The position numbers and the translations under genes were made by a program. From assembly GCA_916048095.2 (NCBI GenBank), contig OU696577.1, positions 2,033,501 to 2,097,500 of the forward strand: a stretch of DNA of 64,000 nucleotides. The letters run 5' to 3'. The notes beneath the pieces are model-generated. The model was not told where the DNA came from. It ran no database searches and saw nothing but the letters and a program-made list of their open reading frames with translations. Shown piece by piece: positions 13,415-26,100 of this stretch (its first letter is position 1; the number at the start of each line of letters is the position of its first letter). The stretch is from Sacculina carcini (Eukaryota; Arthropoda; Thecostraca; Sacculinidae).

Positions 13415-14993
13415 CTAGAAAAAAATGTGATTATAATGATATATCGGAATATGTCTACGCATGTCAATGTTGTTCTTGATGCGCGTGTGTTTTATGTGTG
13501 TGTGTGTGTGTGTAATCGTGTGTCAATGGTTTGGCCTGTCTAACATTATTGGCCTCATCAACAATCGTTGAACATAACTCCTGCGTGATATCACTACATT
13601 GGTGCAACAGGCACTGATATTGAGAAACATATATGCTCCCTGTTTCTAGTAATAACACATGAATGTACTTGCGTTTTCAGATAATGTTTCTTTGAACTGA
13701 TATCACATGCATACATTTACATACGTGTGTGTATATATAACATACCATTTGACGCGAGCAAGGCGATAAATAAATTTAAATAGACTAATACTGTTTTAAA
13801 AGCATTGCACCAGGAATCATTTATCAGCAAGCTCTGCTACAGCTCTGATCGGCAACAGTTAGACCAGGGAACCGTGGCTGTGGGGAATTGAGGAGTTGCC
13901 AAGTGGCAGATTAAAGGTAAGACAGAAGGACAAATGAGTGTTGTTATCAATCCGAAGGCGTATATTTTCGCTTCTAGTGTCATCCTGGCATTAAATTTGG
14001 TGGAACAACTGAATTTGATAAATTTATCAGCGCTGTCGTGGAAAATGAAGAAGCAGCTCATTAAGAAGTGAAGAATCAGAGAGGGAGAAGAGTGCGGACC
14101 ATTCAGGAAGACGTATCATGCGGATATAAGCGGCGATTCGCTGGTAAATGGCAAATATCTTGCGGGCCGATTTATTGGAGGCTGATGACCACATTACGGG
14201 TATCGCTACATACGAATCGAGCAGTGACAGATTCGTTGTAGTCGAAACCTGCAATGTGGCAAGCCAAGAAACGCAAAAAAGCCCACATGTGGAGGTATCG
14301 AAAATTGTCTGGTTCGATTCTCGGTCGATTAGATAGTGATGTATCCCCAAATGACTATCCCATTATGAAACAAAAAAGGACAAAAATGAACAAGATAGAA
14401 TGTCAACTGACGGCTGGATAACTGGCAATTTATCATGAATTAACACAGACGAAAGTGCGCGGTAGATGCTAGATCAGTGATTCGTTCGAACTTCATGGGT
14501 TCGGTGAGTCAGTTTCAGGGATTCGGCGGTTTGGCTCACCCACTCGTATAATTCGTGATGTCAAGCTCCGCTTGGCCACCATTGGCTGCATCCAATCACG
14601 CCACATCGCTTGGCCTTGATATCTGTGCTGCAAGCAGCTCGGTCCACTCAGTAGTAGCCTACTTGTGTGACTATCTTGATCGTACGTGATTTGTGATTTT
14701 TCACATAATACTTCAAACACGAAGGGTTCGATGAATGCATGTATGGAACTTGAGGGACTCATTACCTCCAATAAGGTTAAGAACCACTGTGCTAGATGGT
14801 TGTTGGCCAGGAAGCATTTCATCCTCCTAGCACAGGGTTTGGGTTCAACTCTGCAGTGAACCTAACAGTCTAACTGAAGTAAGGACCCCATGAATACTTC
14901 GCTTGAGTGTATGAAAGGCAGGCATGAGTGATCACACATGTCAAGGTCCACTGAATAATCTTGCACACTATGGCGCTGATTTATAAAAACATA
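12031..14993. other. Downstream flank without recognised genes
   Basis: AT-rich, with one TA microsatellite. Two overlapping frames at 13837-14350 have no recognisable domain. A block near 14030-14095 is similar to 5615-5685, so this is likely a shared old repeat. Confidence 0.55.
13349..13411. repeat. (TA)n microsatellite
   Basis: About 60 nt of TA with one GTA interruption. A second short TA run is at 15953-15980. Confidence 0.93.
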
Positions 14994-15001
14994 ACGACAA
15001 T

Positions 15002-15426
15002 CAGTGGAGTAACGTAGGGGGTGCGGAAGGGACGGTCCGTCTCGGGTGGCACGTTTTAGAAGGCGACACAACAACTGCTGAAAACGTTGAATTATTCATG
15101 TATTTCTCCAGCGTACACTTTTACAGTATTATAAATTTCGATTAAATAAATACCAGAAAAGACATTGAAGCTTAATATCTAATCTGACTTTTGAGGCTTT
15201 ATATCTGAGACGCATTTTTGAGTATACTATTTTTAATTTGCTGACTTAATCCCAAATTACTGAAATAAGGTAAGTTCGATTGAGAATATTGATCTCCGAG
15301 TGATGACTGGAAGCATGCTCTATTCAAATGGGCCCCACTCTTCAACTATATCGATATATGAACTTGCTAATTCCCCTATATCCCCGAGTTGAAACGCATA
15401 ATCTCTTGCGGCTAGCTACGCCACTG
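15002..15426. mobile_element. Short hAT-like element (CAGTGGAGTAACGTAG family)
   Basis: 425 bp; ends CAGTGGAGTAACGTAG and CTAGCTACGCCACTG. Flanks ACGACAAT (14994-15001) and TCGACAAT (15427-15434) match 7/8. Interior CGACACAACAACTGCTGAAA is shared, in inverted orientation, with the element at 6751-7110. Confidence 0.82.
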
Positions 15427-18029
15427 TCGACAATGAATCAACAAGCGAGAAATTCAACGTATACAGCCCGGACCAGCATCTCGTGTTCTATGTATTCTCT
15501 TATAGCAAAACACCGTCTCTGTTCACGCAGGTAGAAGGGGCCTTACTCAGCCGATACGCAATTTTCTGTTAGACGTCAATGGTATGGTGATATTTGTACA
15601 GGCAAACAAATCTACGCGCAAACCACAAGCCACAACATGCGATAAAGCTGACACGTCTATAAAGACGGACCAGCATTCCAGTACAAATGTACACACGGAC
15701 ATACACACACAGACACACGAACATGGGCAGACACTCGCTTTGACCGACTTCTCATTTGGTAGTACTGTATTGAGAGGCAACCGTCCTCATTCGTCGCTGA
15801 CACAGTTTGCCAATCTTGCTGTGCGAACAGCTCAGCTTCGCCAAATACATTTTCTAGGCCAGCACTGAATGCCCTCTTGATTTCATCAAATCACCTATAT
15901 ACGCACGCATGCAACTCTGATACGGGAGTACACGATGTAGAACATATACACGCTATATATATATATATATATATATATATAGGAAATGGTCGCTAGCGTG
16001 TCCTCGCGGGACATTTCAATACACACACCAACACTTATATATAGCATGGTGTATATATGATGTATATATATTGCACAAAAACGGCCTATAACTAGTAGCA
16101 ATATGATTTAAACTAAATAGACAGACACGCTGAACACACATTGTCGTGCAACAAACAGAAAACAACAAGCAACAATCAACAAGCATGGTGAGTTTCAATT
16201 AGGTCAAAGGTAAGTTCACCCCGGCACACCAGAAACCTGTTCTCTCTCAGTGTGCGGGTGCACCAACCCCAGGACAATGCGCTCAGAGCCCATTCGAACC
16301 TGAAGAGAGTTCACTCGGAGATTCAAATCGACATGATGCACCTCCCACAGTGTTCTAGTTTGGAGGGCATGCTCTGAGCGCAAACCTCTCTGAATGGTGC
16401 AAAAGGACCTAGGCAGTGTATGAATGTATAGATTATTTAGCCTTACAAGCTCCCGCGTGTCAATTTGGCGTATCTGTGCATGTCCAGCGTCAACTGCGCC
16501 CAATACGTATGAACTACATAACAATACGGATTCGCCCTTTGGGACTGTGTCAGGCGAAAACTGATTTGATATAACTCAGCCAAACAATAACACAAAATAC
16601 AAATTCGCCTTGGTAACACACGCGAGGTAGCTGAACAGTCAAAGAAACTGACCTAAGAACATGATCAAGAGAGCGGCTGCTAGGATAAAACAGGATACGA
16701 AGAAATAATATTGATCAAAAGCGGTGAATAACCTACTAATTATAACGCCAAGTTGAACGAACATATAAAATGGCAAACGATGACAAAAAAGGCAATGACA
16801 TCGTAGGACGAGCAAAACCTACAATGTAGATGGCATCCATCAGTGAATCCGTCAGAAACACTGAAAATTAAGGTAAACATTTGTGCCACAACATGCCGGA
16901 TCGGAAACAGCACGCCATTTCCGGACAAAATCAATTCACTTGCTAGCATAATATGACTTGGCCACATCTGAATAATTCAAATGAAAGCAGTTCTTTTCAA
17001 AGGTTATTGGGCTATGAATGTGCGAGTGGTTAGGAACATTGACTGGATACAGTGGATTCAGTTTGCGTGATCAGTAATTGTTTAGCACAAGCGGTGAATG
17101 AAGAGAGTCCTAATGGGCCTCAGCAGAGTCCTGAATTTCACATTTTTTTGCCACCACGCATCCTGAAGATGCTTTGCATTCAAAATGGATTCAGTCAAGC
17201 AAAACGCTTAATACGAGACATGGCAAATATTCTCCTAGCCGTATGCATACATGCATTAAATAAATTCAATATGAAAATAGTATAGTACTTCAGTTAACCG
17301 TACTCACATAAAACGCCCTACTGTGTGTCTAGACCAGACAACATTGTCCATCCAAATATGCAGACGATGTTCTAATACTGTGTCAAAATGAAGACCAGAA
17401 ATAAGTTGGTATGTCACAAGAACTAAATCTTTCTCACTGTAAGAAATGATCCACATGGATGACAACATTACTGCGAGTATGACCTCCGTCCTATATGTAG
17501 GTTTGCTGCTAGAAACACCAACTTATGGTTGTTTCAATCATACAATGCCTTCATGCTATATGTCGAAGGATAAAACAATACGCTTGGCTCATTCCAGCCA
17601 TGCTCGGCTTCAATGCGAAACGAGCTCAAAAACGCTCACATACACATACACTGCCCACAAAACAAACTAGGAGTATTTAAGGCTCAGCCTGCAATTCCCA
17701 ATTAATTGACTAGAAAACCGCTCCAATATTACCCAGAAAGAACGATTCACGGTATTCACTGCGATCGCAAAACGATATCTGGGAAAAGCCGTGTTGGCAC
17801 TTGGTAGCTCGTGAACATTGAACTACACTTCGAGAAACGGGTTCGGTTTGGAGTGAGCATGCCGCTTCCGACTCTCGACGCTTATGATCAACAATAGTTT
17901 CTTCTGGTGGCTGGTGGGTGAACGGCTGATGCCAACAGAAAACACCAGATGTAGCAAGCCACATTCCCAGAGGCAAAACAGACCACGTCCAACTACTAAT
18001 AGCACACCGGAGCCGGGAGTGTCAGTGTC
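15427..18029. other. 3' flank of the exchanger gene
   Basis: Holds a TA run (15953-15980) and the YADD remnant at 17354. Part must be the exchanger 3' UTR, but its end cannot be placed. The frame at 16216-16524 (minus) has no known motif. Confidence 0.5.
17354..17404 (+). pseudogene. Reverse-transcriptase YADD remnant (RTE-like)
   Basis: A short frame reads KYADDVLILCQNEDQK before a stop. KYADD followed by a hydrophobic run is the RT catalytic motif. Nothing else of the domain is recognisable nearby, so this is a worn relic just downstream of the exchanger gene. Confidence 0.5.
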
Positions 18030-18234
18030 TCAGAACCCTCGAAGGACTCCGTACGCTTCCAATGCCGACATGGTCACATAGAACACCCACAAAAAGAAGA
18101 GCACCCCGGATGAGAGAAGCTTCATCTTGCGTGGACCTCCCAGCTCTCCTCCAACACTGGGATGGCGACGCAACAACATCAGACCAACAGCGAATGCCGC
18201 TTCGACACAGAACAGCGTAACGGAAAACGCCAAG
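18030..18234 (-). CDS. NCX exon 8: last two transmembrane helices and stop
   Basis: 205 nt including TGA at 18030-18032; acceptor TTCACAG. Codon AA|C (Asn879) bridges exon 7. It encodes LAFSVTLFCVEAAFAVGLML, LRRHPSVGGELGGPRKMKLL and a final helix ending in EAYGVLRGF. The family ends in a very similar LEAYCHIKGF, so the C-terminus is complete. I saw no obvious AATAAA on this strand in the next 700 nt, so the poly(A) site is not located. Confidence 0.95.
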
Positions 18235-21200
18235 CTGTGAACAGCAAACAATGAATTCATGATTACGCAGCAGTTAAGTATATTGTACAAATTGAACACA
18301 AGCATGCACGAGCAATTTACACACCAACATCAATGACAGTAAGGCATTGACATTTGATTATAAATAATATTCATGTATAGTGGTAATATATAGAAGCAGG
18401 ACCGTTTTATAATATAACTGGTTAGCAGCAGTTGAAAGTGGCCAATTTAAAAACCGATGCCGCACAATTTATTTTTACTTCAACAACACAAGCATATGTT
18501 TCATTTAGCGCTCGAATGATACACAGACACAAACACAAAAAGAACAAATGCACAACAGGAATTAGAGTAGACAACAACAGACTCGGTGGTGTAGTGGTTA
18601 GCACACCCGCCTCACAAGCGGGAGGTCCGTGGTTCGAAACCCGGCGGAGCAGAATTTCTTGAGCGAATTTCCAACAGCCCCTGTCCACCCAGCAGTAAAT
18701 GATGGTACCAGATATCAATCATGTGTTGTGTCATGCATTCTGGGGAGGGGGCTCTCTCTAATACGTCTTACGTCCTCGTGGCGCCATAGCGTGGAGATGG
18801 TCGGTTCTGCGGTGGTAGCGAGCTGCACGGGGCACACCTGTGTGCTCATAAGCTTCGGCTTATTCCCGTGTAGCAGCTGTTGATTGAGGCCTTTAATCTT
18901 TAACAGTAGCAGCCCCTCCAAGCCACCGCCCTGGCGCCGCCATTGGCTTCGATGCATTCCCACCTATACTATACTATTTGTAGGCTCATTATTATATTTG
19001 TAACCGCGCGCAGAAACGACACATAAAACTAATAGATGGCGCTTGTGTAGCCACGTCGATATAGTGGAGATGTGCTGGCAAGGTCTACTCAACCAAAAGA
19101 TACCATACCAATGACCATGGGCGTATATATCCTAGGAGGTATAGGGTGCATATATCCCCCGACAAATTGACTGGGGCATGAATATGTAATTATACCCCCG
19201 ATAATTCTGCTGAGTTCAGTTCATAGGGCAGTGTTTCTTAACCTTTCTCAGTTTTCGCAACCCCGGGTTCTTGATAGTTATACGAAAATATAAAAATACA
19301 AACGACGTAATAACAAAATTTTGTATTCAATATTCATTCATACAACGCCTTTAAGAGAATTAAGCAAAACCACGTTTTTCAGGAAAAATATAATGCATAG
19401 GTTAGACATATATTTTCCTTAAAATAATTACAGCAGTGCTCCCACCTCCTATGAATCAGACTCAGGTCCCCTAGAGGCACGTGTACCCCTGTCATAGCGT
19501 ATATTGCTATCATAATCCGGATAGCAAAAATGTCACAATACACAACAAGTATGCAATCGCATGCAGAATACTTTTCACTGGTATGTGTGTTGTAATTGAA
19601 TTGGTCGAAAAATATTTAGGGGGCATGCAATTGACCAACTGAGGCAATCTTGAACACTAATGCATGATGGCTGTCATCCCCCCGAGCCTCGACACAAATC
19701 TACACCCCTTGCTAATGATACCAAGGATATCATACCAACGACAACCATACTTTATACATGATTCACTTCAAGGCACAAACAAACAAAAAACGAGTAATTT
19801 CTTAAGAATATTTCTCCATGACCATCTTCATAACAACGTATCACACCATATCACGCAGTTCTCACATATTGTACTCTCCTTATTGAACTTCACATATCTA
19901 GGGTATTGTTTATGAAATTTTCTCCTAGGATGCCCCTGATCGCAAGCTGTTCCAAAATTCTTCCAAATCTCAATTTTCAGCTGTCTACCCTACATGTGCC
20001 TTGACCAATGCTTCGTAATCTCATTTCTTACTCTGTTCGAAATTTCGGTGTGACCTATATTTCGTCCTTCACTCATGAACAATATCTGTGTTGTTCGATG
20101 CAGCGGGGACAAAAAATTGATAGGAAGTAAAAACAAAACTAATGTAACACTTGTTGAAATATGATACTCTTGGTGTGATTGGTGTGGTTAAGCGGAATAG
20201 TTTGCTGCACATGCATGGATATTAAGGCATTATCTATATCAGGGATTCTTAACCGAGGATGCTCACACTACTAAAGGGTGCCAGTCTAGTTTCTGAAGGG
20301 TGCGAGGATTCCTGTAAAAAAGAAAATGTATGTTTTATCTATGCTTTGAAATTTGCCCTGTAAAAACATTTTTACAATACTTTAAAATACTTTGTACAAT
20401 AATGTTTTATTAGATGTTGAAAATGACCTATATAAACACTGCCAATGACGAAATCCAATAATTATGCGATATTGCGATTCCGAGCCGCTTCGATATTCGC
20501 TATCAGTGTAAACCGGTAATTCAAAAGCGAGCAATAACGACAAATTTCATTTAAAAAAGCTATTTTGCAAACGTATTGGATAAATAAAATTAAGACATTT
20601 CTATTTCTGAGACACACATTGTTCTATCACATGCCCATACAGCTTATATTGTGCTGCATTGATCATTCTAGAATGAGACCAACTGCAATGGACTTATTGA
20701 CGAATGTCTAAGTCCATACTGAGCGGTTTGAACTCGTGATTGTAAGGATTCAAAAATCGTTCACACCAGCCACTAGCACACACACACACACATACAGACA
20801 CACACACACATACAGACACACACATACACACATCACACATACAAACATCCACATATATATGTGCACCCCTATGCCACATAATTAATTTATCGATGAGGGA
20901 GGGTTATTTCCCAGAACAACTTAAGATAGCGAAGGTCTTGCCCATATACAAATCAGGGGATAAAAACACAATTAACAATTATCGACCCATATCAATTCTA
21001 CCCGCATTCAGTAAGGTTTTTGAAACCATCATTAATACAAGACTGTGCTCTTATCTAGAGAAAAATGGCCTGCTAGCAGACCAACAATTTGGTTTTAGAG
21101 AAAACCGATCAACTGAAAAAGCTATACTAAATTTCGTTCAACAAGTTTATAAATCACTAGAAGCAAAAGAGTTTCCCATTGGCATATTTATTGATTTGTC

Positions 21201-22380
21201 AAAAGCTTTTGATAGTCTCAACCACCATATTTTGTTCGACAAACTGGAATACCTTGGTATTAGACGGGTATGTCACAAACTGCTTAAAAGCTATCTGAAT
21301 GATAGAGAGCAATATGTGGCATGCAATAATGCGAGGTCATCGACTCTAGCAATCAATAATGGTTTACCGCAAGGGTCAATTCTGGGTCCAACACTGTTCT
21401 TAATCTACATCAATGATTTAATTAATGCCAGCGAAAAATTCCACTACACCATATATGCCGACGATACCACGCTTTTACTAAAGGATGACTCTCTGGACAG
21501 ACTGCATTCAATACTGATTTTGGAATTGGAAAAAATTAACAAATGGATTCAAGATAACAAACTGAAAATAAACCCTAGTAAAACAAAGTGTATTTTATTC
21601 AAAAACAGATCAATGCAATTTCATTTTCCTGATATTGACATCAACGGAGAGCGCATCAGCATGGTTAACTGCACGAAGTTCCTTGGATTGAAAATTGATG
21701 AGAACCTAAACTGGAGATGCCAAATTGATGAAGTGTGTAGCAAGCTTTCAAAAATTACTGGGATTTTCTATCGTACACGACACAATTTACCTTCAGATAT
21801 AATGATGAGTCTATACTACTCACTCTTCTACCCTCACATGACGTACTGTGTATCAATATGGGCAAGTACCTGGCCAACTTTTCTGCATTCAATACAAATT
21901 GCACAAAACAAATTCTTTCGATGTATCTATTTTATGAAAAAATACCAATCCACTGATGAAATCTATCGCAGCAAAAAAATACTAAACATTAACTCAATAC
22001 ATAAATATTTCACAGTACTATTGATACACAGGACTATACGATCTGGGTGACCATTCAAAGTACTGAACAGAGATAGACTAACCCGATCTAACAACTTAGA
22101 TCTGGAAGTACCTACATATAGAACGGAACTATACAAAAACAGCATTATATATGACGGACCAAAAACATTTAACGGTCTCCCGATAAAAATAAAAGAACTT
22201 ATCATAGAAGGAAGCTTCGCCAAATTAAAAAAGAAATTGAGACAATACTTGTCAACAAAACAATAAACTCAAGTGTACAATGATATATATGTATTAATGT
22301 GTATGAATGTGTGTGCATGTGTAAGTAGATGTATGTTTATGTATGTATATGAGTATATATGTATGTGTATGTGTGTGTAA

Positions 22381-22449
<69 letters not shown>

Positions 22450-23164
22450 TGTGTACTATTCCTAGCCACTATGGCGTGATATATGACTAAGTGTGTGAAA
22501 TCCGGTGTATCTTGCAGTTGCTAAGTTTGAATGAATGTATGTGTGCGTGTTTTGTTTCTAGCCGAAATGACGTGATGTATGACTAAGTGTGTGAAATCCG
22601 GTGTATCTTCTTGCAGTTGCTTAGTTTGAATGAATGTATGTGTGTGTGTTTTGTTTCTAGCCGACATGGTCTGATATATGACTATGTGTTGATATCTGAT
22701 TGCATCTATTTACAATTGCCGTGACGGGTATCCGAAACACGCAGCAGTACATATATGGGCATGCATAGAGCAGGCAAGAATGTCCATATACATGTGTATA
22801 AATTTGATCTTGTATGCGAAGGCATGTATAACTGGGTGTGTATGCGTGTCTGCGTGTGTAAGTGTTTGTGTACGTGCGTGCGTGTATGTGTATGCGTGTC
22901 TGAGTGTATGTAAGCGAATATGTGTGCGTGTGTGTATGTACCCAGGTGTATATTCCATGGGTGTGTGTATGAATAACCTGTATCTTGTTTATTTGTGAAT
23001 ATAAATCTTGTGAATCTATATATAACAACACAACTCTCATGTAAGTGCCAGCTCATTTGATGACTGGCACCTAGATTTGTCCGAAAAGAAGCGAACGCTT
23101 ATCGGACTTTTGTCTAATGATTGTTTTTTTAATAATATTCGTTAAAAGTGTACGTGACAAATAA

Positions 23165-23195
<31 letters not shown>

Positions 23196-26100
23196 CACAC
23201 ACCCACACACACACATACAGACAGAAATGAATGTATGATGGGTGCACACCAGCTGAAGCACGCATGATACGCTGATATATACCTAATAAAACACACGCCA
23301 ACACTATAAAACCGCCCTAGAAAAGCTCATAGAACTCATATCAAGGGCAGAAAATATATAATATGGAAGAGCCCCGAAAGTATTTATTAGGTGTATGTAG
23401 AAGATATTAATTTTCCCACGCCCACGTTCTTATGAATACACAGGTGATAGGCATCAAGTGACAGCTGCTACACGGGAAGAAGCCGAAGCTTATGAACACA
23501 CAGGTGCGTCCCGTGCAGCTCGCTGCCACCGCAGAACCGACCCCCACGCTATGGCGCCACAAGAACGGAAAAGGTATTGAAAGGCCACCTCCCCAGAATG
23601 CATGACACAACTCATGACTGATATCTAGTACCATCATTCACTGCTGAGTGAACAGGGGCTGTTGGATTATAGAGTTCACCCAATAAATTCTGCTCCGCCG
23701 GGTTATGAACTACGGACCTCCCGCTTGTAAAGCGGGTGTGCTACCACTACACCACCGAGTCCAACAGTTCTTAGCATTTTGTTAAATGTCTTCCAAAAAC
23801 TGTCAATATTCGCTCCCAATGACACTGTCCCTGTTTTTCATTAGAATATTTCCATTACGAGCAATTGTCATTACCTCGTACGGTATATGACACATGTGTG
23901 TTCTACTCGATAATCAAAACTTGATTACGAAAATTAGCCGTGACAATAATTGAATTGCTATTAGCACACACGCACACACACACACATATGAGCACAAACA
24001 TGCGCACATAAATTCAATTAGGTATCAGGTACACATCTATACAAACACCTATTCACAAACGCTAATACAAACACCAATGAACACATAATAGCTAATTCCG
24101 ACGAAGAGAAATGTATATAGACAATAGACAGGCTATCCGATGCCACTGGGGAACATTTTCACATATAATTTGATTTGTCACAGTGTAATAATCACTCACA
24201 AAGAACCCAAATTGATCTGAGAGGATCTTAGCCCCCCAAAAAAATGTGTCAGGCCCCCCCGGACCCCCCAAAAAATCCTGACGATAAATATTTCCAGTGT
24301 TGTTCCTCATGTTTCGCCAAACCCCTGAACCTTTATTCCTTAACCTACCCCCTCAGCCCCCCTCGTAAAGACCCTGGTACCGCCACTGATCCGTGGCCAT
24401 CACATGATTGACATCAAGGGAGATAAGAGTAGAATACACACGGAATGCACACGGTACACTAGACGTAACTGCTGAAAATGAAAGGTGATAATGGACGCTT
24501 TACATAATGCAATATAATATAATATCACAGACTATACATAATATCACGAAAATATCATATTACAAATTATTCATAAATCAAAATGCCGCCTCATGTCGTT
24601 TTAATTTACACGTGCATTTTTCATGACCGCTCTAAATACTCCCAGTTATAACAAAACTGTGAAGAACGTTTTTTTAATGATTCGTGTTGAATAAGCTTGG
24701 GTACATTTCTATTGCTGCTATGCCCAGCTAACCATGAAGCCAGCGCTTAATATTATACAATAAAGCAATACAGTACAAGGGCAAATATAGAATCCCTATC
24801 TATACTTTTCAGTGCTCTATCAAGATCTAATTATCCTTAGTAAGTCGCAGCGTACACGCTTACCAACCTGTAAAAGACCAAAAAATATTCCATTTGCTCA
24901 TCCATCATATATTTTGCAGTGTTATTCGGCAAGCACTCACTTGCCCGGAGGTACCATGAAGCGAGTGCCTTGTGTCCAGTGGTACAACGCGGCCATGCTC
25001 CACGCCACTCCGATTCCCAAGAAGACGTTGACAGCGTTGGATCCCGTCACGTTGCCGACAGACGCATCAGCATAGCGATCCTGTACAGCAGCTACTTTGC
25101 TGGCAAATGTATCTGCACCACAGGTCACGCCAGGTCAAATAAGATCAGCTGAATTGGTCGTTCTAATGATTTATTGCGTCTGTTACGTCTCCTTCCTCGA
25201 CGGCTGACCAAAAAATGATTGGATATTTATGGAAACAATTATCGTTTGAGCAAGGCGATCAGAAGTTCTGTCAAGATTTACGCCAATGAAAGAGAGCTTG
25301 AAGCATTTGTTCGATTATGCTCATATTTGTCTTAAAAAGTAAGGCGCGGTTATCAATTCGGTTAAACAAGAAATGTAGAGGTCACTTACTCTGACGAAAT
25401 TGAGCGAAGTATGAAATGCGATGAAGACAGATATACTTTTTTGATCCGGTAAATGATTTTTTGCTGAACAAACATCTAGGCATAGCAGATCACGACTGAG
25501 TGCAATACTTTTCATGCAGCATGCAAAGACAGAATATGCAAGGACACACCATGCAGCAGCAAGCCATTCAGCATATTGCCGACAAAACATTCCAGGATTG
25601 AAGACGCTCTCAATATCTTCCTTTCTCCACACTGTCCAAGCCATGACAAGCATTCAATACATCTGTGATAGAATTCGCACATATAGAGACAGGCCTGCTT
25701 GCGTAGATAATTCGCGTTGCTTTTTGGCAGAGGCGTTTGTTTGATCATTCATTCGCAAGTGAAGCATCTAAAAAGGTAAGCATGGACCATGTTTACCTTC
25801 TTTTTACCATGTTACGTGACCATTAGGGTTATGACAATATTTAATTTTCCGAAAGGAAAATTAAAATTCCTGCTATGTCACAAGTTGATTTTTTAATACA
25901 CACCTAAAAATACCAATTTTATGGGCTTTTGGTGAAAAAAGTTCCCCCACCAATACAAGTATATCTACCATATCATAGCATATCACAATAGAAGGAATTT
26001 TGGTGCATTATGTGATATTGAACGTATAATAATGAATGACTTTTCATTGTAGCATTGTGGTAAATAGATTGCTGATAATTTAGGTTTCAGGAGTATGATT

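Larger units (their letters stand above)
20890..23194 (+). mobile_element. 5'-truncated LINE with long 3' UTR and (ACTT)n tail
   Basis: Contains a reverse-transcriptase frame (20893-22266 with one internal stop), then about 900 nt of 3' UTR, an AATAAA just before the end, and a tail of repeated ACTT (about 23165-23194). The UTR carries GT microsatellite (22378-22443) and a tandem repeat with a unit of 96-99 nt starting at CTAGCC (22462, 22558, 22657). CA-rich microsatellite lies on both sides (20777-20850 and from 23195), so the element may have inserted into a microsatellite. It belongs to a different LINE family from the intact element. Confidence 0.85.

Noticed and set aside
16216..16524. 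102-codon minus-strand frame downstream of the exchanger
   Set aside because: No recognisable motif, and not joined to the exchanger, which ends with a normal stop at 18030.
18590..18655. A functional tRNA-Val gene
   Set aside because: The tRNA-like head is followed by the shared SINE body, occurs in four copies, and has mismatches in the acceptor stem.
23149..23194. CRISPR-like regular repeats from the ACTT units
   Set aside because: It is a simple LINE tail in an animal genome, with no spacers.
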